This document shows, piece by piece, positions 9,179 to 17,961 of a DNA stretch of 64,000 bases. Made by a program: the position numbers and the translations under genes. This stretch comes from JAFMDF01 sp965222705 (GTDB lineage: Bacteria > Bacteroidota > Bacteroidia > Chitinophagales > Saprospiraceae). The stretch is taken from contig CBDCUO010000032.1 in the NCBI GenBank assembly GCA_965222705.1, positions 124,001 through 188,000 of the forward strand, in the 5' to 3' direction. Position 1 is the first letter of the stretch; each line of letters begins with the position of its first letter. Below the pieces are notes generated by a model that was given only the letters and a program-made list of their open reading frames with translations, was not told the DNA's origin and did no database searches.

Positions 9179-9754
9179 TGCAAGTATCAAATAGAAATAA
9201 ATCGTATAATGACGGCAATTAGCATATCAAAACCGCTAAAATAATTTATTTTCTTGCGAATTATTGAAAATTTGCCTTACTTTGTCCCTGAAGTAATCCT
9301 GAAACACATATTTATTATAAATATTTTCCCATGAACTACAAATACGATGTGCATAAAGAGCATCAAATCCCCCTTTCATTTCTTGGAGCCTACCGGCTCG
9401 AAAATTTTCAGAGAAATAATTAGGTTTAGTAGTTCTTGCTAAAAGATAGTGGCATTATCACCTTTTTAATTTTTGGACTGATGCCTACATTAAATTCAAA
9501 AGTAGAATTCTCATAGACGACCAGAACTGAAATTTTTCAATTATCCGTAGAATTGCCTTATACGGAAAAGTACTCATCACCTTTCATGGCATTAAGGAGC
9601 CTCTCTAAAAAAACAGAGGTCGCTTTACCTATGATTTATTTTCAAAGGTGTCACTCTGGTAAGCTAGTATAAGCACTAGCTATCATATTTAAGAAGTTGA
9701 GGGAGAATTATCTTTGTTTAAAATTAAAGCATTTTTTTGCTTATATAAAAAATA
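9179..9754. other. Gene-poor stretch before the IS1 element
   Basis: No supported gene. A TTG at 9254-9256 followed 21 bp later by TACTTTG (9278-9284) resembles a Bacteroidota promoter. It precedes a 30-codon frame at 9331-9423 (MNYKYDVHKEHQIPLSF...). Downstream of that frame, only stop-ridden sequence leads into the IS. This may be the remnant of a gene broken near the insertion. Confidence 0.45.
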
Positions 9755-9765
9755 GTGGTGTTCGA

Positions 9766-10928
9766 TTAAAGTATGGAGGGTTTAGGAACTCTCCAAAATA
9801 ATAGTTCTTTGATAGTCAGTATTTTGTCGATTAACCCTTCTGCCATAGCAGGTGATTTTTTCTGGTATTTTGTTTCAAAAAGTGCTGCTTGAGGATTAAT
9901 TAATATTCTCAAAGCACAATTTTCGTTACAATAATTGAAAAAAGCGGTCAATAGATTGATATGTGCATCATGGTATTTCACCTTTTTAGAATGGCACATT
10001 GTCTTTCTAGTCAAACGAGCATCGTCTTTACGATATTTACCATTTCTACTCTCAACAAAAGAAGTATTAATGGTTTTTGACCGTCCGTTTTTTCGGATGA
10101 TTGCTAAAATCTCCGCCTCTGTTCCTTTGATAATTCTAGTAGTCACACTTTTAAGTTTGCCCTTGGCATCTCTTTCTTTATAGACTTGGGCATATTTCAA
10201 ATTACTATCTACTATTCTTTTGGGTATAGACGGTCGACCTCTACCTCCATATGGAACAGGCTCGTAGTGACAATAGGTCTCATATAAGACTTCTTCATAG
10301 AACCAAGCATCTGATAAAAATAATGGAGCTACTCCATCACTTTTGTCTTTTATTTTGTTAAGAAAAATTCTTGCTTGTGCTAAAGTTCTTTTGCCACTAT
10401 GTACAGTATGAACAAATCCTGTATCAGGTAAAACAGCCACGAAGCTCCATCTATCTCCCTGTTTATCAGCAAATTCAGGGTCTAGCTCGGATTTTTGTCT
10501 CTCTTCATGTGTAAGGTTTTTCTTTTTTTTCTGATAAAGGACCAGAACTCATCTATTTGTAATTGTTCCAGATGCATTTGCTCTTGCATGTAATTCGTAA
10601 ATTCATCACAATGAGTGCCTGCTTTTTCTACCCAAGCTAAAAGGGAATCTGAGGTGACATCTGCTTGTTTACAAGTCTGGTTGACCCCCATTCCTCGAAC
10701 TAGTAAGAGCAAGGTATTTATCACTTTTTCAATCGGTGTACGTAAATCAAAAAACATCGTGCCTTTGGTCAAGACCCAGCGATTACCACATTCGTTGCAA
10801 TATACTTGGCCTTTTGACCGACTATTAATTTTGATATTTCCTGACTCTGGTTGATTGTAATAAACGCAATCTGGATTATCACAATACTGACGTGATTTTA
10901 ATAAATCAAATTCTTCTTTACTTAGCAT
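9766..10928 (-). CDS. IS1-family transposase, InsA-InsB' by -1 frameshift
   Basis: Frame A (10928-10482, 148 codons) encodes a zinc ribbon (C16, C21, C44, C47), a helix-turn-helix and the first catalytic aspartate D126 in IDEFWSF. Frame B (ATG at 10440, open further upstream to the slip site) encodes the rest of the DDE core: LSDAWFYEE with the second Asp and SFVESRNGKYRK with the Glu. The two join at an A8 run (10523-10530). Slipping back one base on A_AAA_AAA yields IRKKKKNLTHEERQ and a continuous product of 387 residues. This is the known IS1 strategy, in which frame A alone represses and the fusion transposes. The intact second frame argues against a random mutation. Confidence 0.88.
10524..10530 (-). 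promoter_or_regulatory. Probable programmed -1 frameshift site
   Basis: In the minus-strand reading frame this heptamer is A_AAA_AAA, within an A8 run, followed by G and A5. A one-base backward slip joins the InsA frame to the InsB frame. IS1 of enterobacteria uses A_AAA_AAC at the equivalent place. Confidence 0.75.
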
Positions 10929-11262
10929 TTGTATTCTCTTTTGAATACAAAGTTAATCTATCATACTTTAATCGAACAGTGCTTAAAAAATAATATAATT
11001 AAAAACTGAAAGAAGGGGAAAAGCAAAAACAATCAAGAAGTGTTCTCGTAATTAAAAAATGAAAAGAATAAATTCCCTGATGTGACTGTAGCTAAAATAA
11101 TTGTCGCTCATCCCATTATAGGGTGAAAGAAACGGATACTTAACTGCGAAATCCTTTGTGTTCCTTGCAGTAAAAAAATAGCTTTCCCCCTTTTCTGGAT
11201 AATAAACGACAACTTTATTTATAGAAAAATATCATTCGGAAGTGCTAAAACCAGTTGCCTAG

Positions 11263-12054
11263 ATGACCATCAAAAAAATATTATTCACCTTCGGCTTTAT
11301 TGTCTGTACTTGTGTTTTTTTAGAAGCACAGATACAGTTGATGACTTCTGACGCAACGGCAGATAAGGGACAGGTGGTTGATATTGACATCATTATTTCC
11401 GGTTTTAGCGGGATTGTCGGGATGCAATTTTCTATTAATTGGGATAGCACGATATTGGTATTTAAAGAGGTGAATAATTTGACAGAACAATTGCCTCAAT
11501 TTACCGAAGACGAGATAGGCCTAGCAGAGGTCGAGTCCGGAGCGATTAGGGTAGTGTGGATTGATAATTCGGTTAGTGGCGTGAATCTGGAAGACAGCAC
11601 TTTATTATTTACTTTAAAATTTGAAGTGATTGGCGAACATGGAGCTATTAGCCCCATTCGTTTTTCTAACCAACCAATTGCTATTGAGTTTATTGATACA
11701 GAAGGAGAAGTACAAATGGGTATAGAATTGATAGATGGAGAAGTCAAAATTCCCGATAATACGACCCCTGTCCTAGTCCAAGAAGTAGCTAATAGGGTGC
11801 AATTATTTCAAAATGACCCCAATCCTTTTCATTCTACTACAAAGATTATAGCTCGTTTTTTTAATTCGGAGCGAACGCAATTTTATATATCAACAATTGG
11901 CGGAAAAATTATTTACCGCACTTCTTTTAAACCAATACCAGGCATTAATACGATAGAAATTGGGCGGTCTATTTTAAAGACTCCCGGAATTTACTTCTAT
12001 ACCTTGCAAGGTGAAAAATACCAGCTTTCAAAGAAAATGATTTTGTTGCCCTAG
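11263..12054 (+). CDS. Cohesin-domain protein with type A T9SS sorting tail
   Basis: A 263-residue secreted protein. Residues 1-22 are a signal peptide ending in FLEAQ. Residues about 25-165 form one cohesin-like beta-sandwich, with the typical ISGFSGIVGMQFSINWDSTILVF strands (positions about 46-68). The C-terminal 80 residues, opening with LFQNDPNPFHSTTKI, are a T9SS type A sorting domain, so the protein crosses the outer membrane through the type IX system and is released or anchored by tail cleavage. The cohesin domain is closely related to the repeats of the next gene 560 bp downstream, suggesting a shared origin. Its ligand is unknown; no dockerin partner is evident nearby. Confidence 0.85.
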   Translation: MTIKKILFTFGFIVCTCVFLEAQIQLMTSDATADKGQVVDIDIIISGFSGIVGMQFSINWDSTILVFKEVNNLTEQLPQFTEDEIGLAEVESGAIRVVWIDNSVSGVNLEDSTLLFTLKFEVIGEHGAISPIRFSNQPIAIEFIDTEGEVQMGIELIDGEVKIPDNTTPVLVQEVANRVQLFQNDPNPFHSTTKIIARFFNSERTQFYISTIGGKIIYRTSFKPIPGINTIEIGRSILKTPGIYFYTLQGEKYQLSKKMILLP

Positions 12055-12612
12055 AAAGGAAAAAGATTTTATACAGTGTAACGTAATGAGATATCATAAT
12101 TCTTCTTATCGGGATAATCAGAAATAAAAAACTCGATAGAAGCATCACACAGGAAATAGTTATTTGATTATTTAAGATAAATGCCACGGGGATATTTGTA
12201 AATAAAAATGTAAGACCTGATAGCTAAATTATTACAAAATATTTGCTGATTCATGGATGAGTTTTTAATACTGAGGCTTTATGTTTCGGAATAAAAACAC
12301 TCAAATTTCCGCCTTTGCTTTTATCTGCCCTATATAAATGCAGCATATAGGTTAAAAAGTTCTTTTGCGAACTCGGTGTAAAAAGAATGATGAAAATTAA
12401 AATATTTTTATTGGCAATCTTATCTTTTTGCATTTTTTATGCTACATCGAAATTGCTCAAAGAACAAAAAATTACAATTCATTTATTTGAATAAAGCCAT
12501 AATTAGTGCGTCAATGGTCTTAAATACAAAGATTTGTCAAAGTTGGCACGTTTTTGTCATATGTAAAAAATTAAAATGTAAGATTCGCTAATTATCCCAA
12601 ACTCCGTTCGTA
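12055..12612. other. Intergenic region before the cohesin/SprB adhesin
   Basis: No gene is supported; the small minus-strand frames here are AT-rich and lack recognisable features. TTGGCACG at 12543-12550, 60 bp before the start codon, matches a sigma-54 -24 element exactly. The bases where the -12 GC should lie read TC, so it is only a half match. Confidence 0.45.
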
Positions 12613-15228
12613 ATGAATAAGATTGTTACTGTTCTTATCGCAGGTCTATTACTATTGACATCTGCAATGTATTCTCAAACTTCCTTTTCCATAAATCCTT
12701 CTGTTATTAATGGCAATGTTGGCGAAACGGTCACCGTAGAAGTAATCGTGAATGGTTTTACAGATATTGTCAGTATGCAATATGCCCTTAAATGGGACCC
12801 TGCAGTCATCAAATTTGCGTCCGTAGGAGATTTTAATCTGGACTTTTTACTAGCTTCCAATTTTAACGTTAATACAGCTAATACAGATTTAGGAATTCTG
12901 CCGCTTTCCTGGTTTGATAATAATACGGTAGGTATCACAGTAGCAGATGGAACGGCTATTTTTTCTGTGAGTTTTGTGGTCCAGGAGGGCAATAATTCCG
13001 GTTCCACGATTACTTTTTCGGAGGCAACCAACTTAATTATCGAAATAACAGATGCTAATGGAGATATTACCAATACAGTGACTTTCAACGATGGCCAATT
13101 CGGTGATCCCAATAATAACGGGGGAGGGAATACAACTCCTTTGATTTCAAGTATTTCAAGTGGGTCGGGTGCAAGTGGTGGAACGGTGTGCCTAAATGTG
13201 TCGGTTTCTAATTTTACAGATATTACGGAAATGCAATATTCGCTCAACTGGAATCCTGCCGTGCTTCAGTTTGCCGAAATAAGAAATATGAATCTGACAG
13301 GCTTAACGCAAGCTAGCTTTGAAACGACCCAAACAGCCAATGGGCAATTATCGGTGGATTGGTCTAATGCATCCGGGCATTCTGTTGCTAATGGCACAAT
13401 TATATATCAAGTATGTTTTAATTTGATTGGAGAAGGGGGCACTAGCTCTGCTGTTTCCTTTTCTAGCTCCCCAACCCCTATTTCTGTCACGACTACCGCT
13501 TCTGCCACTTCGGTTGGCATAAGTGGGAGTAATGGTACTATTGGGGTGACAGGCGGCAGCAGCTCTACCGATTTTAGATTGCTTGCTTCTGCAGAAACGG
13601 GAAATTCAGGCGAAACGGTTTGTGTACAAATTTCTACCCAAAATTTTACAGATATTGTCAGTATGCAGTACAGTATGAATTGGAATTCGGCAGTATTGCA
13701 GTTTGACACCATTTTGGGGGCTAATTTAAATGGATTATCTTTTGGAAGTTTTAATGGAGCGGTTCCTGGAGAACTCCGATTTACTTGGGATGATCCCTTG
13801 GCACAAGGAATTACTTTGGCAGATAATACAGTCATCTATGAGGTGTGTTTTACTATTGTAGGGTCGGGGGGATCTAGTACCAATATAAATTTTACAAACT
13901 CTCCCACACCGATTGAAATCATAGATGGAACTAACAATGAAGTGCCTTTTAATAGTACTGCTGGAGCAGTAACAGTCCTAAGCGGGACAGGTACTTCTAC
14001 TGATTTTAGATTAATTGGCTCTACGGAAACAGCAGAGGCTGGCGAAACGGTTTGTGTACAAGTTTCTACCCAAAATTTTGACGATATTATTAGTATGCAA
14101 TACAGCATGAATTGGAACCCTGCTGTATTGCAATACGATACCATTCTGGGAATTAATCTGAATGGTCTATCGGTTGGAAATTTTAACCCATCTGTGGCTG
14201 GTGAGCTTCGATTTACCTGGGATGACCCCCTGGCGCAAGGGATTACTTTGGCAGACAATACCGTTATTTATGAGGTGTGTTTTGTAGCAGTTGGTTCGGC
14301 AGGAAACAGTTCTACCGTAAGTTTTTCCAGCTCTCCAACGCCCATAGAAATTATAGATGGAGCGAGTAATGAAGTACCGTTTTTTAGCACTGCAGGGCTA
14401 GTAACCGTAGTAAGTGGGGGCGATGGAGGAGGGCCGGACTCGAGTGCGGTTTTTAATGTTGCAGATACGACGGCAGTACCAGGAAGCAATATATGTGTAC
14501 CTGTTACTTTGACTAATTTTACAAACATACTTGGGTTTCAATTTTCTATGAATTGGGATCCTATGGTGATTCAATTTGATACGATTATGAATTTTGGACT
14601 GGATGGATTGACTGGGGGCAATTTTAATACGGTGGTACCAGATGATGGAACGCTTAGAGCGACCTGGACAGACCCACTGGGCACGGGTGCTTCGGTAAGT
14701 GACGGGACAATTGCTTTTGAAATTTGCTTTGACGTAATTGGGGCCGATGGAACCAGTTCAAATTTGGCATTTACCAATACACCCATTGCTCAAGAGTTGG
14801 TAGATAATTCAGGAACAATTGACTTTCTGGCTAATGACGGAAGCATAACGGTAAATAACGATGTGATTATCCCTCCTATAGAGCTTACTGTCATGTTTTC
14901 AGACGCAAGTGTCACAACAGGAGAATCTGTATGCTTACCGGTGACTGTTAATGGTTTTACCAATATTGAAGGAATGCAATATAGCATGAATTGGGACCCT
15001 GCCGTATTGCAGTATGATACTGTTCGAGGCTTTAATTTGACAGGATTGACAGCAGCGAGTTTTAATAATTCCGATCCTGGAGCTTTGAGATTGCTTTGGC
15101 AAGACCCGAATGCCCAAGGAATAAGCATTGATGATGGTGTGGCTATTTACGAGGTTTGCTTTATTGCGGTGGGAGCGGGAGGCACTAGTACAGACATAGG
15201 GTTTTTCGGGTACACCTCTAGCCATTGA
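12613..15228 (+). CDS. Giant cohesin/SprB-repeat adhesin, N-terminal part (frameshifted)
   Basis: The 871-codon frame begins with a signal peptide (MNKIVTVLIAGLLLL...YSQ) and encodes six successive cohesin-like domains of about 140 residues. Each is marked by a phrase like NFTDIVSMQYSMNWNPAVLQF and a later GTIIYEVCF. The frame ends abruptly in the sixth domain at GFFGYTSSH. The +1 frame continues the domain perfectly (FSGTPLAIEIIG) and joins the downstream frame, so this is the first half of one gene, 12613-17887, that would encode 1,757 residues. The break is one extra T in a T5 run at 15202-15206. The fragment alone has a signal peptide but no sorting tail, so it would be stranded in the periplasm. 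Confidence 0.85.
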   Translation: MNKIVTVLIAGLLLLTSAMYSQTSFSINPSVINGNVGETVTVEVIVNGFTDIVSMQYALKWDPAVIKFASVGDFNLDFLLASNFNVNTANTDLGILPLSWFDNNTVGITVADGTAIFSVSFVVQEGNNSGSTITFSEATNLIIEITDANGDITNTVTFNDGQFGDPNNNGGGNTTPLISSISSGSGASGGTVCLNVSVSNFTDITEMQYSLNWNPAVLQFAEIRNMNLTGLTQASFETTQTANGQLSVDWSNASGHSVANGTIIYQVCFNLIGEGGTSSAVSFSSSPTPISVTTTASATSVGISGSNGTIGVTGGSSSTDFRLLASAETGNSGETVCVQISTQNFTDIVSMQYSMNWNSAVLQFDTILGANLNGLSFGSFNGAVPGELRFTWDDPLAQGITLADNTVIYEVCFTIVGSGGSSTNINFTNSPTPIEIIDGTNNEVPFNSTAGAVTVLSGTGTSTDFRLIGSTETAEAGETVCVQVSTQNFDDIISMQYSMNWNPAVLQYDTILGINLNGLSVGNFNPSVAGELRFTWDDPLAQGITLADNTVIYEVCFVAVGSAGNSSTVSFSSSPTPIEIIDGASNEVPFFSTAGLVTVVSGGDGGGPDSSAVFNVADTTAVPGSNICVPVTLTNFTNILGFQFSMNWDPMVIQFDTIMNFGLDGLTGGNFNTVVPDDGTLRATWTDPLGTGASVSDGTIAFEICFDVIGADGTSSNLAFTNTPIAQELVDNSGTIDFLANDGSITVNNDVIIPPIELTVMFSDASVTTGESVCLPVTVNGFTNIEGMQYSMNWDPAVLQYDTVRGFNLTGLTAASFNNSDPGALRLLWQDPNAQGISIDDGVAIYEVCFIAVGAGGTSTDIGFFGYTSSH
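13561..14422 (+). repeat. Two near-identical cohesin-domain repeats
   Basis: The third and fourth cohesin domains are similar at DNA level with a spacing of 432 bp (units beginning near 13561 and 13993). For example, the stretches around 13618-13670 and 14050-14102 differ at only a few bases. The other cohesin units in the gene are more diverged. This suggests a recent duplication and a substrate for recombination that would change repeat number. Confidence 0.7.
15202..15206 (+). other. Single-base frameshift in a T5 run
   Basis: GGG followed by TTTTT and CGGG puts the frame onto TGA at 15226. With four Ts the reading is GFSGTPLAIEIIG, which matches the equivalent place in the sibling repeats (FTNSPTPIEII, FSSSPTPIEII). 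It is a real frameshift or a homopolymer sequencing error. Confidence 0.85.
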
Positions 15229-15298
15229 AATAATCGGAACTGCACAGACGGTTAATTTTAATAGCCAATCCGCAACCGTATTAGTTACAGAAGAAATA

Positions 15299-17887
15299 AT
15301 GCCGCCGGAGGAAGGTATATTTAATGTAGCCTCGGTTACTTCCCTAGAATCTAATGTTTGTATTCCAATTACTTTAAATGATTTTGCAGACATACTGGGT
15401 TTTCAGTTTTCTATGTCCTGGGATACAGCCGTCATTCGGTTTGATACAATCATAAATTTTGGGCTATCGGGCTTGTCAGGCGGTAATTTTAATACGAGAA
15501 TGCCAGATAATGGGACGCTTCGATCAACTTGGACAGACCCACTCGGTACAGGGGTGTCTGTTGATAATGGGACAGTTGCTTTTGAGTTATGCTTTAATGT
15601 AGTGGGGGAAGAGGGTGAAAGTTCAGTAATTGCATTTACTAATACGCCCATTGTTCAGGAGTTAATAGCCAATAGTGGTGCAGTTGATTTTACTTCAAAA
15701 AGCGGAACCTTTACAATTGGAGATCCAGGAAACCAGTGTCCCGGACCTATTTCTGCCATACCTAATGCTCCAAATAATGTAAGCTGTAATGGAGCTAATG
15801 ATGGCAGTATCAGTTTGGTAGTAAGTGGTGGCAACGGGGTTTATAATTATCAATGGAGCGATCCAAATATTGGCAATACGCCCAACCCAACCGACTTAGC
15901 ACCGGGGGTTTATAATGTGACTATTACGAGCTGTGGAGGGCAAGAAGTAGTCGATAACCTTCCCGCTTCTTTACTAACAATCACAGAACCTTCTGATATA
16001 ACTACGGTAGTTACGCCACAGGATGCCACTTGTGCAGGCGAAGCTAATGGCAGAATTAATGTGTCCATTGAAGGGGGAACCGCAGATTATGATTATGAGT
16101 GGAGTGATGCTACTTTGGCGCCTTTAAATAGACCGGTCAATGCACTTCCAGGTACTTATAGTTTGATCGTTACGGATGCCAATGGTTGTATGGATACTAC
16201 AGAAAATATTGTGATAGGGGCTCCTGCTGCAATTGCTGTGTCTGTAGAAACCACCAATGCTACTTGCAGTGGTAATCCTGACGGAACAGCAACCTTGAGT
16301 GCTTCTGGTGGTTCTGGGGAACCGTATAATTTTGACTGGGGCGTAGGAGGCATTACAGGAGCAAACCCCATGAATGTTCCATCGGGTGATTATACAGTGA
16401 CAGTTACAGATGATAACCAATGTACCAACTCCTTTACCGTATCTGTGGGGGCTGATACAGTTCTTTCAGGGACATTTCAAGCGATAGAAGACGCTTGTGG
16501 CGACAACAAAGGCGCCATTAATGTTATACCTTCCGGAGGCATAGAGCCTTATACCTATACATGGGAAGGCCCCGTTGATATAGGTAATGTTTCTATGCCA
16601 TTGAATATTCCTATGGGAAATTATAACGTTACAGCGACGGATGTCAATGGCTGCTTTTTTACTATTAATAATATAGAAGTTAATGGGCCCTCCTCTGTGC
16701 TTGCGGTGAGCGAAACTATCCAAAGTCCTAACTGTTTGGAAGATACTAATGGCTCCATTAGTCTTAGTCCTTCGGGGGGATTCGCTCCTTACACCTATGA
16801 ATGGAACCCCGATCAAAGCGATAGTTCGATTTTGAACAATACAGGTGTGGGGACCTATACCGTAACTATAACGGATAGTAAAGCATGTACTTTGGTAAGG
16901 AGCTATACGGTCAATTCTATTTCCAGTTTAGAGGTTGATGTCACAGTAGTAGGCAGGGAAGCCACAGCAGTTGCCTCAGGTGGGGTAACTCCTTATAGTT
17001 ATGCGTGGTGTTTGCCAGATTCGACTGGAGAAAGCGTGGCTGGACTGAGCGAAGGGGATTGTAGTGTCACGGTAAGCGATGCACAAGGCTGTGAAGCCAT
17101 TCAATCTTTCGAAGTATCAGCAGACACGCTTGTCGCTCGGGTATTAGCGCCAGGCCCGGTTAGTTGTAATGGTGCAGAAGATGGCATTTTACAAGCAATG
17201 GGTACAGGCGGAACTCCCCCCTATAATTATTTGTGGAGCAATGGAGCCACTAGTGATATTTTAATGAATGTAGGAGCGGGCAATTATACGGTGACGATTA
17301 CTGATAATCTCGGCGAAACCCAGGTCACTTCTTTTACATTAAATGCCCCTGATCCTATTATCATTAGCACGAATGAATTGCAACCTTCCTGTGTAAATGA
17401 TGGAAGAATAGAAATTGGGATTAGTGGAGGTACTATGCCTTATCGAACGGTATGGTCCAATGGAGAAACTGGTGTTTTATCAATTAATGGCTTGAATTTT
17501 GGCGACTATGGAGTCGTGGTTACAGATGATAACGATTGTGTAGAGGAGGAAAGTTTTACCATTACTGTTAGCACGGATCCGAGTTGTAGAGAATGCTTTA
17601 AGGCGATTCCGGTTATTACACCTAACGATGATGCAGTAAACGATGATTTTATCATCAATTGTGTTGGCACTGCTCCTAATAATCGCTTAGAAATTTATAA
17701 CAGATGGGGTGAATTGGTCTTTGAAATGGATAATTATGCTTGTGAAAGCCCTGGTCAAGCGGGTTGTTGGCAAGGAGAAAGGCGAGGTATTCCACTACCC
17801 CCTGGAGGTTATTTTTGGGTGCTGGAATATGATGGCCCCAATGGAAGAGTACGAATCAGGGATCACGTAACTATTAGACGAGATTAA
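15299..17887 (+). CDS. Giant cohesin/SprB-repeat adhesin, C-terminal part with type B sorting tail
   Basis: This 862-codon frame is the continuation of the adhesin; the natural frame extends upstream to the T5 run, so the ATG at 15299 is not a true start. It holds the seventh cohesin-like domain (residues about 1-145) and then eight SprB-type repeats of about 75 residues, each built as C-N-G-x-x-D-G-x-I, SGGxxPYxYxW and GxYxVTVTDxxGC. The last 90 residues (CFKAIPVITPNDDAVND, RWGELVFEM, PPGGYFWVLEY) are a gliding motility-associated type B sorting domain. SprB-type adhesins move along the surface of gliding cells. The PorP/SprF gene follows directly and is the expected attachment factor for this tail. 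Confidence 0.85.
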   Translation: MPPEEGIFNVASVTSLESNVCIPITLNDFADILGFQFSMSWDTAVIRFDTIINFGLSGLSGGNFNTRMPDNGTLRSTWTDPLGTGVSVDNGTVAFELCFNVVGEEGESSVIAFTNTPIVQELIANSGAVDFTSKSGTFTIGDPGNQCPGPISAIPNAPNNVSCNGANDGSISLVVSGGNGVYNYQWSDPNIGNTPNPTDLAPGVYNVTITSCGGQEVVDNLPASLLTITEPSDITTVVTPQDATCAGEANGRINVSIEGGTADYDYEWSDATLAPLNRPVNALPGTYSLIVTDANGCMDTTENIVIGAPAAIAVSVETTNATCSGNPDGTATLSASGGSGEPYNFDWGVGGITGANPMNVPSGDYTVTVTDDNQCTNSFTVSVGADTVLSGTFQAIEDACGDNKGAINVIPSGGIEPYTYTWEGPVDIGNVSMPLNIPMGNYNVTATDVNGCFFTINNIEVNGPSSVLAVSETIQSPNCLEDTNGSISLSPSGGFAPYTYEWNPDQSDSSILNNTGVGTYTVTITDSKACTLVRSYTVNSISSLEVDVTVVGREATAVASGGVTPYSYAWCLPDSTGESVAGLSEGDCSVTVSDAQGCEAIQSFEVSADTLVARVLAPGPVSCNGAEDGILQAMGTGGTPPYNYLWSNGATSDILMNVGAGNYTVTITDNLGETQVTSFTLNAPDPIIISTNELQPSCVNDGRIEIGISGGTMPYRTVWSNGETGVLSINGLNFGDYGVVVTDDNDCVEEESFTITVSTDPSCRECFKAIPVITPNDDAVNDDFIINCVGTAPNNRLEIYNRWGELVFEMDNYACESPGQAGCWQGERRGIPLPPGGYFWVLEYDGPNGRVRIRDHVTIRRD

Positions 17888-17961
17888 AATAAGGGTACAT
17901 TTTCAAAATGTTGATCGAATAATAGATGAAATATTATTCCCAAAAGCTTAATTTATTTATA

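Larger units (their letters stand above)
9755..10983 (-). mobile_element. IS1-family insertion sequence
   Basis: The element is about 1.23 kb. A perfect 17-bp inverted repeat, TGTTCGATTAAAGTATG at 9759-9775 and its complement at 10962-10978, lies just inside the ends. The outermost 4-5 bases match poorly and are offset by one base. The 9-mer TAAAAAATA occurs immediately outside on both sides (9746-9754 and 10984-10992), fitting the 8-9 bp target duplication of IS1 elements, although the A-rich target could match by chance. The transposase is encoded in two overlapping frames, as in IS1. Matching ends, target repeats and open frames suggest a recent, possibly active copy. Confidence 0.85.

Noticed and set aside
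12675..15393. Series of minus-strand frames of 70-190 codons opposite the cohesin adhesin
   Set aside because: They are shadows of the repeats: similar antisense peptides recur at the repeat period and have no start context or recognisable domain.
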